Part shown: positions 6,201 through 11,170 of the stretch, one piece after another | How the letters are laid out: each line of letters opens with the position of its first letter | Numbering within the stretch: position 1 is the first letter of the stretch | Assembly (NCBI GenBank): GCA_013298485.1 | Contig: JAAFHS010000035.1 | Coordinates: 1-11,170 of the forward strand | Source: Rhodobacterales bacterium | GTDB lineage: Bacteria; Pseudomonadota; Alphaproteobacteria; Rhodobacterales; Rhodobacteraceae | Length of the DNA stretch: 11,170 nucleotides | Reading direction: 5' to 3' | Notes under the pieces: model-generated | The model's input: the letters and a program-made list of their open reading frames with translations, nothing else | What the model was told of the DNA's origin: nothing | The model's database searches: none | Translations under genes and position numbers: made by a program

Positions 6201-7187
6201 TCAGAAGCGGATGCAGAAACGCCCCGGTGCGCGCCCCTGTGACAGCATCGTCAGGGCCATGGTGACATCATCAAGCGCGATTTCGGTGATCTGGCCCTGC
6301 AGGGGGGCCACCGTTTGCATCTGCATCAGGCGGCGCATCTGGTCGCGGGTGCCAACGCTGGTGCCCGTGACGGTGACACCCGAGGTGGTCAGCCATTCCT
6401 GGTTCAAGGGCACAGGGTCTGCCACCATTGCGGCGGCAATGATACGACCCAGCGGGCGGATCCCTTCAACCATCGGGGACCATGTCGCAGGGGTGGGCGC
6501 AAAGTTGATGCAGACATGGGCCGTCCCGGGCGCAAGGGCGGTGTCCGGTGCCGCCCCCATGGCGATGGCTGCGGCGCGTTTGACGGGGTCAGGGTCGATG
6601 GCGATGACATGGGCCCCGGCGCGGGCGGCGATCTGAACCGCATAAAGGCCAAGCCCGCCGCAACCGAAGATGGCACAGGTTTCGCCGGGTTGAAGATTTG
6701 CCCGTTCAATGGCGCCAAAGGCGGTCACGCCTGCACACATCAAGGGGGCAAGGCTGGTGGCGTCGCCTGCGGGCAGACGGACGGCATGGGCGGCAGTGAC
6801 GCAAACATATTCGGCAAAGGTGCCGGGGACGGAAAAGCCATGGGCCGTCTGGTTCTGGCAGAAACTTTCATGGCCGGTGCGGCATTCGTCGCATGTGCCG
6901 CAGGTATCGTGCAGCCAGGCGGCCCCGGCGCGATCGCCGATGGCCCAATCAGCGACACCTGTGCCGATGGCCGCGACTTGACCGATGCCTTCATGGCCCA
7001 GGATGAACGGATCGGGTGGTGTGGCCGCATGAACCTTGCCCTGCCAGACATGCACGTCCGTATGGCAGACGCCCGACGCCTCAAGCCGGATCAGGACCTG
7101 CCCCGGGCCCGGTTCCGGGCGGGGCAGCGTGGTGATCAGCAAAGGCTCGCCATGGCCCCGAAGCAGGGCTGCGCGCATGGCTGTCAC
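6201..7187 (-). CDS. Zinc-dependent NAD alcohol dehydrogenase (MDR family)
   Basis: The 328-residue product has all parts of a zinc MDR alcohol dehydrogenase. Catalytic zinc ligands are C41 ('SGVCHTD'), H65-E66 ('LGHEG') and C151 ('LMCAGVT'). The structural zinc site has four cysteines (C96, C99, C102, C110, in 'CGTCDECRTGHESFC'). The dinucleotide loop is 'GCGGLG' (175-180), with Asp198 after the second strand favouring NAD over NADP. The closest well-known group is the bacterial ethanol/AdhP type; the physiological alcohol or aldehyde is unknown. The first codon is GTG, giving a GTGA overlap with the stop of the upstream binding-protein gene; ATG at 7178 (MRAALLRG) is an equally good start. 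The operon suggests it handles a product of the compound bound by the ChoX-like protein or an associated amino alcohol, which is inference. Length is slightly short for the family (usually about 340). Confidence 0.92.
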   Translation of the reverse strand: MTAMRAALLRGHGEPLLITTLPRPEPGPGQVLIRLEASGVCHTDVHVWQGKVHAATPPDPFILGHEGIGQVAAIGTGVADWAIGDRAGAAWLHDTCGTCDECRTGHESFCQNQTAHGFSVPGTFAEYVCVTAAHAVRLPAGDATSLAPLMCAGVTAFGAIERANLQPGETCAIFGCGGLGLYAVQIAARAGAHVIAIDPDPVKRAAAIAMGAAPDTALAPGTAHVCINFAPTPATWSPMVEGIRPLGRIIAAAMVADPVPLNQEWLTTSGVTVTGTSVGTRDQMRRLMQMQTVAPLQGQITEIALDDVTMALTMLSQGRAPGRFCIRF

Positions 7188-8107
7188 AGGCCGAGGGCCG
7201 CCTTGACCGCAGGCAGGCCGGGTTCGCCCGACAGGGTGGTGACGCCATCGAGCCAGCGGTCAAGGTTCTGGGGGTTGGCGGCGATCATCGCGGTCGCGGC
7301 CTCGGCCGCGGCGACGCCGTCACCCATCATCATGCCCATGCCGGTGTTTTCGTAGGTCAGATCGAAGGACAGGTTGGCAAGCAGCTTTGCCACATTCGGG
7401 CATTCGGCGGCGTAGCCTTTGCGGCTGATGGTGTGCACGGTGGCCCCGCCGAAGTTGGGGCCGAATTCAGCATCGCCGCCGGTCAGATAGGTCAGGTCAT
7501 AGTTCACGTTCATCGGGTGCGGTTCCCACCCCAGAAAGACGATCCAGCCCTGATCGGGGTAGGTCCGGCTGACCTGTGACAGCATGCCGGCCTCGGATGT
7601 CTCCACAATTTCCCAGTCGCCAAGGCCGTGGGCGTTGGCGGCGATCATATCCAGCAGGGGCTGGTTCGATCCGGGTTCGATGGCATAGATCTTGCGGTCG
7701 AACTGATCGGCGAATTTGGCCAGATCGTTGAAATCTGCAACCCCTTCGGCGGCGACGTAATCGGGCACGACAAGGGTGTATTTCGCGCCTTCAAGGTTGA
7801 CACCAATGGGTTCGACCGACCCGTCGGTGAAGAACTGGCCATATTGTTCGTCCTGAAACGGGCGCCAGTTGCCAAGAAACACATCCATCTGGTTGTCCTT
7901 CAGCGCCGTGTAGGTGACATCGAGGCCAAGCAGGGTCTGTTCGGCATCATATCCCAGCGCATCAAGGATGATTTCGGCGGTGGTGTTGGTCAGCGCGATA
8001 TCGGTCCAGCCCAGATCGGCCATGCGCACGGCGGCGCAGGTTTCGGGATCACCGCCAAAGGCGGCGGTGGCGCTGGTCAGGCAAAGGGCAAGGACGGGCA
8101 GGCGCAT
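7184..8107 (-). CDS. choX: ChoX-like choline/quaternary-amine ABC substrate-binding protein
   Basis: The 307-residue product has a signal peptide (MRLPVLALCLTSATAAFGG) and reads as a type F substrate-binding protein of the OpuAC/ChoX family. The aromatic-box positions of Sinorhizobium meliloti ChoX (W43, D45, W90, Y119, W205) map to W34, D36, W81, Y110 and W194, with a constant offset of 9 for the first four. The sites are 'DLGWTDIALT', 'FLGNWRP', 'GAKYTLVVPDY' and 'FLGWEPHP'. This supports binding of choline or a close quaternary amine in the periplasm. AGGGAGA at 8114-8120 is a good ribosome site. It is first in the minus-strand operon and divergent from a BetI-like repressor. No permease (choW) or ATPase (choV) is in the window; an alcohol dehydrogenase and an aminotransferase take their place. 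Uptake would need transporter parts from elsewhere. Confidence 0.88.
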   Translation of the reverse strand: MRLPVLALCLTSATAAFGGDPETCAAVRMADLGWTDIALTNTTAEIILDALGYDAEQTLLGLDVTYTALKDNQMDVFLGNWRPFQDEQYGQFFTDGSVEPIGVNLEGAKYTLVVPDYVAAEGVADFNDLAKFADQFDRKIYAIEPGSNQPLLDMIAANAHGLGDWEIVETSEAGMLSQVSRTYPDQGWIVFLGWEPHPMNVNYDLTYLTGGDAEFGPNFGGATVHTISRKGYAAECPNVAKLLANLSFDLTYENTGMGMMMGDGVAAAEAATAMIAANPQNLDRWLDGVTTLSGEPGLPAVKAALGL

Positions 8108-8168
8108 GGGGGTTCTCCCTGTTGATCCTGAATGCTGGCATAGTTTTTTATATCTTCATACAATTTTT

Positions 8169-8189
8169 TGGCTGTGATATTGACAGCCA
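8169..8189. promoter_or_regulatory. Inverted-repeat operator candidate for the BetI-like repressor
   Basis: TGGCTGT (8169-8175) and ACAGCCA (8183-8189) are perfect 7-base inverted arms with a 7-base spacer (GATATTG), in the 81-base gap between choX and the divergent regulator. The repeat touches the regulator's ATG at 8189 and lies just upstream of an AT-rich stretch (about 8140-8168) likely to hold the choX promoter. The position suits autoregulation plus control of the choX operon. No strong -35/-10 pair can be set with confidence. Confidence 0.5.
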
Positions 8190-8809
8190 TGGCTGCAGCG
8201 AAAAAGCGTCAGAAAATCAAGGATATCCGGCGGGTGGAGTTGATCCATGCGGCGCATCGGGTGTTCATGGTGCATGGGTTGGATGGGCTGACCACGGCGC
8301 GAATCTGTGCCGAGGCGGGGATGAGTCCCGGAATCCTCGCCTATTACTTTGATGGCAAGGACGAGGTGCTGTTCGCCATGGTGCGGCACAACAACCGCAC
8401 GCTGCTGGAGGATGTGATTGCCCGGCTGCGGGGCGCGCGCAGCCCGTGGCAGCGGCTGATGGCGGTGCTGGAGGGGAATTTCCCGGAGGTGGCGTTTACG
8501 CCTGCGGCGGGGCAGGCATGGCTGTCGGTCTGCGCGCGGGCGGGGTCGGATGCAAGGTTCGCGCGGCTGCAGGCGCATTTTTATGCGCGGCTGCGGTCGA
8601 ACCTCGCCTCGGCCCTGTCGCCGGTGATCGGGGGGGCGCGGCTGGCGCAGATCATCCTGGGGATCGGCGTGATGATCGACGGGCTGTGGCTGCGCAAGGC
8701 GGCGGGGGGTGCGCAGGGGCACGCGGCGGCGGTGGCGGTGCTGCTGCATTATCTGGACGGGGCCCTGACGGGGGATGAGATTGCGCGGCTGAAACAACCG
8801 GCGGCTTGA
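8189..8809 (+). CDS. betI: BetI-like TetR family transcriptional repressor
   Basis: The 206-residue product has an N-terminal TetR DNA-binding domain: 'IRRVELIHAAHRVFMVHG' (13-30), then the helix-turn-helix 'LTTARICAEAGMSPGILAYYF' region (34-54), with 'GKDEVLFAMV' (56-65) following as in BetI ('HYF.GKD.LL.A'). The C-terminal part (about 75-206) is the ligand and dimer domain, with 'GQAWLSVCARAG' and 'MIDGLWLR' near BetI patterns. BetI represses choline-to-glycine-betaine genes and releases DNA on choline. Here the divergent target is the choX operon, so a choline-type inducer is likely. An upstream in-frame TTG at 8168 would add 7 residues, but it sits in the AT-rich promoter area; ATG at 8189 is preferred, although no clear ribosome site precedes it. 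The exact inducer and BetI orthology are uncertain. Confidence 0.85.
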   Translation: MAAAKKRQKIKDIRRVELIHAAHRVFMVHGLDGLTTARICAEAGMSPGILAYYFDGKDEVLFAMVRHNNRTLLEDVIARLRGARSPWQRLMAVLEGNFPEVAFTPAAGQAWLSVCARAGSDARFARLQAHFYARLRSNLASALSPVIGGARLAQIILGIGVMIDGLWLRKAAGGAQGHAAAVAVLLHYLDGALTGDEIARLKQPAA

Positions 8810-8888
8810 ATCGGACGGGATGGCCCAAGACTTTCGCTGCGACCTGCGTCAGATTGTGCAGATACTCACCTGAACAGGATTTCACATC

Positions 8889-10538
8889 ATGCGCCGTATT
8901 CTTCTTGCGACAGTCTTCTTTCCCGCCTGTGCCTTTGCCGATCAGATTGATGCAACCAGCCGGATCACGGATGTGACGGTTTACCCGTATGGTGCGCAGA
9001 TCACGCGGGTGGTGACGTTTGAGGCACCTGCGGGTGCGCATGACCTGATGATCGGTAACTTGCCGGCGGAAACCTATGCCGAGGCGCTGCGGATCGCGCC
9101 GGGGGACGGGGTGACGCTGGGCAGTTATGCGCTGCGGGGCGAATTGCTGCCCCCGCCCGCGCCGCGCCTGACGGAGGCGGCAGCCGGGGCGAAATCGGAA
9201 GTGGAGCGGCTGGAGGCGGCGGAGCGGGTGGCGATCCTGGGGATTGACGCGATCCAGACGCAGATCAACGCGGCGAATGCGCAGGTGGAATTCCTGAAGG
9301 GCGTCAAGGTGGAGCCGACGGTGGATGCGACATCGGCGGCGGCACTGCGGGACATCGCCAAGATGATCGGCGAAGAGGTGCGGCTGGCAGGGGATTCCGC
9401 ACGTGCGGCGGCGGGCGAGATGCTGGTGGCGCAGGCGGACCTTGTGAAACTGCGGGCGGAGCTTGCGACGGCGCGCGCGGCCTACGAGGCGTCATCCTAT
9501 GACGGCACGCTGTATGCGGGGCTGAATGTGAAGGTGGATGTGGCCGCGGCGGGTGAGAACAGCGTGACGATCACGCAGTTCATTCAGAATGCGAGCTGGC
9601 GGCCGGTGTATGACATGCGGCTGGAACGGGAGGGCGATGCCAGCCTGACGGTGCAGCGGGGCGTGCTGGTCAGCCAGGATACGGGCGAAGACTGGGATCA
9701 TGTGAAGCTGACGCTGTCGACGGCGAACCCGTCAGCGCAGGCCATGCCATCGGTGCTGTATCCGGAGTATCGCAGCATCACTGAAGAGCAGAAGCTGGAG
9801 GCGGAAGGGCGGGCAAGGTATGGCACTGTTGCCGAGAGTGATCTTGCCTATGCGGAACCGACCTCGGAACCGGCACCGGCTGTCACTGCTGCTGCGGATT
9901 ATGTGGGCCAGGCCCTGATGCAGGGTGATGTGGTCGTCTATGCGTATGGTGCGCTGGCAGATGTCGAGTCGGGTGTCACCGATCTGCGGCTGGCGCTGGA
10001 TGAGGTTGTCCTGACGCCGGAAATCACCGCGCGGGCGGTGCCGCGCGCGGATGCGACGGCGTTTCTGATGGCGGAATTCACCAACAATGGTGATGAGGTG
10101 CTGCTGCCGGGAACGGCCTATCTGTACCGCGATGGCACCTTGATCGGATCCACGGGGATTGCCGCCGTGCAGTCCGGCGAAGAAACCGAGCTGGCCTTCG
10201 GCGCCATCGAAGGCCTGCGCCTGACGCGGGATATGCCGATCAGGGCGGAAGGCGAGCGGGGGTTGATCGTGTCATCGAACGCCAGCGAAGAGGTCGCGGT
10301 GCTGGAGGTGGAAAACCTGACGGATGAGGCGTGGGATGTACGCCTGATGGACCTTGTGCCCTATTCGGAACAGGAGGATCTGGAAATCACCTGGACCGCC
10401 GATCTGCCCGTGACGGAAGAAAACGTCGATGGCCAGCGCGGCATCATGGCCTGGGATTTCCCGCTGGCGGCGGGCGAGACAAAGGCCGTGACACTGACCA
10501 CGACGATTGCCTGGCCGGATGGCATGGTGCTGCAGTAA
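8889..10538 (+). CDS. Exported DUF4140/DUF4139 protein (MuiA family)
   Basis: The 549-residue product has a signal peptide (MRRILLATVFFPACAFA, cut before DQ). Residues about 25-90 form the DUF4140-type beta domain ('ITDVTVYPYGAQITRVVTFE'). Residues about 95-200 are Ala/Glu-rich helix with coiled-coil character. From about 205 to the end it is the DUF4139 domain, with the hallmark 'NASWRPVYDMRLE' (234-246), 'WDHVKLTLSTANP' (269-281), 'LLPGTAYLYRDG' and a beta-rich C-terminus ending 'WPDGMVLQ'. Length is typical. The family is called mucoidy inhibitor A-like in databases; no biochemical activity is established that I can state. It is predicted periplasmic or envelope-bound. AGGA at 8877-8880 gives a ribosome site 8 bases before the ATG. 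The 79-base gap after the regulator contains no promoter I would defend, so read-through from the regulator is possible. Confidence 0.9.
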   Translation: MRRILLATVFFPACAFADQIDATSRITDVTVYPYGAQITRVVTFEAPAGAHDLMIGNLPAETYAEALRIAPGDGVTLGSYALRGELLPPPAPRLTEAAAGAKSEVERLEAAERVAILGIDAIQTQINAANAQVEFLKGVKVEPTVDATSAAALRDIAKMIGEEVRLAGDSARAAAGEMLVAQADLVKLRAELATARAAYEASSYDGTLYAGLNVKVDVAAAGENSVTITQFIQNASWRPVYDMRLEREGDASLTVQRGVLVSQDTGEDWDHVKLTLSTANPSAQAMPSVLYPEYRSITEEQKLEAEGRARYGTVAESDLAYAEPTSEPAPAVTAAADYVGQALMQGDVVVYAYGALADVESGVTDLRLALDEVVLTPEITARAVPRADATAFLMAEFTNNGDEVLLPGTAYLYRDGTLIGSTGIAAVQSGEETELAFGAIEGLRLTRDMPIRAEGERGLIVSSNASEEVAVLEVENLTDEAWDVRLMDLVPYSEQEDLEITWTADLPVTEENVDGQRGIMAWDFPLAAGETKAVTLTTTIAWPDGMVLQ

Positions 10539-10549
10539 GCACCGCCCCC

Positions 10550-10575
10550 TGCGTGGCCGGTCAGTCGGCCACGCA
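10550..10575. terminator. Hairpin at the convergent end of the MuiA-family and sigma-factor genes
   Basis: TGCGTGGCCG (10550-10559) and CGGCCACGCA (10566-10575) are perfect 10-base arms around the loop GTCAGT. The stem includes the last codons and stop of the sigma-factor gene (10561-10563), 12 bases after the stop of the plus-strand gene. No T-run follows on either strand, so it may act as a weak or factor-assisted bidirectional terminator or an RNA-end stabiliser. Confidence 0.55.
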
Positions 10576-11100
10576 ACCCCGCAGTTTGTGCAGGCCACGC
10601 CGCAGCCATGTGCGCATTGTATTCACCGGCACGGCATGGCGCGCGGCCAGTTCGGCATAGGATGCCCCGTCCAGATAGGCGAGCTTGATGCATTCCGCCT
10701 GTCTGGGCTCCAGCGTGCCAAGGCAGAAGATGATCCGCTCGACCAGGGCCTGCGCCAGCAGATAGTCATCGGGGCCCCGGCGGGGATCGACCAGCTGATC
10801 CATCTCCACCTCCTCCATCTCCACCAGTTTCTGATGGCGGCGCTGGTCGATGGCATAGTTGCGCGCGATGGTCATCAGCCAGGTCATGCCACTGCCCCGG
10901 GTTTCGACAAAGGTGCCGGCGCGCAGCCAGATGCGGGCAAATACCTCTTGCAGGCCATCCTCGGCACTGGCGCGGTTGCGCAGCATGCGGATGAGGACGC
11001 CGAACAGCACATCACTGGTGGCGCGGTACAGCTCGCGGAATGCGGCGCGGTCATCGGCGGCTACCTGCCGGATGAGATGGGCGACGCGGTCCTGCATCAC
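10561..11100 (-). CDS. ECF-type sigma-70 factor
   Basis: The 179-residue product has the two-domain ECF layout. Region 2 (about 18-88) contains 'AFRELYRATSDVLFGVLIRML', 'AEDGLQEVFARIWLRAGTF' (46-64) and the -10 recognition part 'GMTWLMTIARNYAIDQRR' (71-88). An acidic linker 'VEMEEVEMD' (93-101) leads to region 4 (about 120-174) with 'LEPRQAECIKLAYLDGASYAE' and the helix-turn-helix 'VNTMRTWLRRGLHKLRG'. It directs RNA polymerase to alternative promoters, probably for an envelope or oxidative stress regulon, which is inference. The Cys near the C-terminus (C176) is noted only. No anti-sigma gene follows, since the next gene is convergent; any partner must lie beyond the right edge or elsewhere. 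The alternative start at 11097 differs by one residue. GGGGCAGGG lies just upstream of the ATG. Confidence 0.93.
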   Translation of the reverse strand: MMQDRVAHLIRQVAADDRAAFRELYRATSDVLFGVLIRMLRNRASAEDGLQEVFARIWLRAGTFVETRGSGMTWLMTIARNYAIDQRRHQKLVEMEEVEMDQLVDPRRGPDDYLLAQALVERIIFCLGTLEPRQAECIKLAYLDGASYAELAARHAVPVNTMRTWLRRGLHKLRGCVAD

Positions 11101-11144
11101 GCCCTGCCCCGGATATGGAAAGAACCAGCACCAGAAAACTGTTT

Positions 11145-11170
11145 CACCTGCGGCCCCCGCCCCGCAGGTG
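11145..11170. repeat. Inverted repeat at the right edge, upstream of the ECF sigma gene
   Basis: CACCTGCGG (11145-11153) and CCGCAGGTG (11162-11170) are perfect 9-base arms with an 8-base C/G loop. It lies 45 bases upstream of the sigma-factor start. It could be the terminator of a gene beyond the edge or an operator; the cut prevents a decision. Apart from this, 11101-11144 shows no gene. Confidence 0.45.

Noticed and set aside
6315..7355. 346-residue plus-strand open frame
   Set aside because: It is the antisense shadow of the zinc alcohol dehydrogenase, which has all its catalytic motifs; the plus-strand translation is low-complexity Gly/Ala/Asp with no domain.
8168..8188. TTG start for the TetR regulator
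   Set aside because: It has no ribosome site, lies within the AT-rich promoter area and operator repeat, and the ATG at 8189 gives a normal TetR N-terminus.
11101..11150. ECF-type autoregulatory promoter (TGAAAC-like box on the minus strand)
   Set aside because: No matching -10 element at a proper distance; the hexamer alone is too common to support a call.

Overview
The window looks like chromosomal DNA of an alphaproteobacterium, most likely of the Rhodobacterales (roseobacter group). The reasons are high-GC coding DNA with short AT-rich spacers, many ATGA/GTGA start-stop overlaps, a choline-type binding protein with a BetI-like regulator, and a DUF1036 gene beside an exported caspase-like gene. 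The order-level assignment is an inference from protein character; no rRNA or marker gene is present. I see no tRNA, rRNA, insertion sequence, CRISPR array or phage gene. No gene-free stretch exceeds about 130 bases.

Left part (1-4921) is one divergent envelope locus. On the minus strand a DUF1036 protein (847-1257) overlaps by ATGA with an exported caspase-like protein that runs off the left edge (1-850). The caspase-like protein keeps the cysteine motif but has lost the catalytic histidine, and it has no histidine in 283 visible residues. On the plus strand are a small secreted protein (1352-1669), a secreted four-cysteine protein (1795-2226), and a tightly packed motor set: ExbB (2232-2876), ExbD (2890-3330), a second ExbD without its channel aspartate (3327-3728), and a TonB/TolA-like protein (3725-4921). 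The last has a long Pro/Glu-rich linker and a C-terminal domain that is not classical TonB. A perfect hairpin terminator follows. All seven products are predicted to be exported or inserted in the inner membrane. My best inference is a proton-driven envelope machine dedicated to the secreted partners. It is the most interesting part of the window.

Middle part (5025-8809) is a regulated metabolic unit. A BetI-like TetR repressor (8189-8809) is divergent from a minus-strand operon made of a ChoX-like choline/quaternary-amine binding protein (7184-8107), a zinc alcohol dehydrogenase (6201-7187) and a PLP aminotransferase (5025-6149). An inverted repeat that overlaps the regulator start is a likely operator. 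No permease, ATPase, betA or betB lies in the window, so the binding protein is separated from any transporter.

Right part (8889-11170) holds an exported DUF4140/DUF4139 (MuiA-family) protein (8889-10538), convergent with an ECF sigma factor (10561-11100) whose anti-sigma factor is not visible. A perfect hairpin sits over their junction, and another inverted repeat lies at the right edge.
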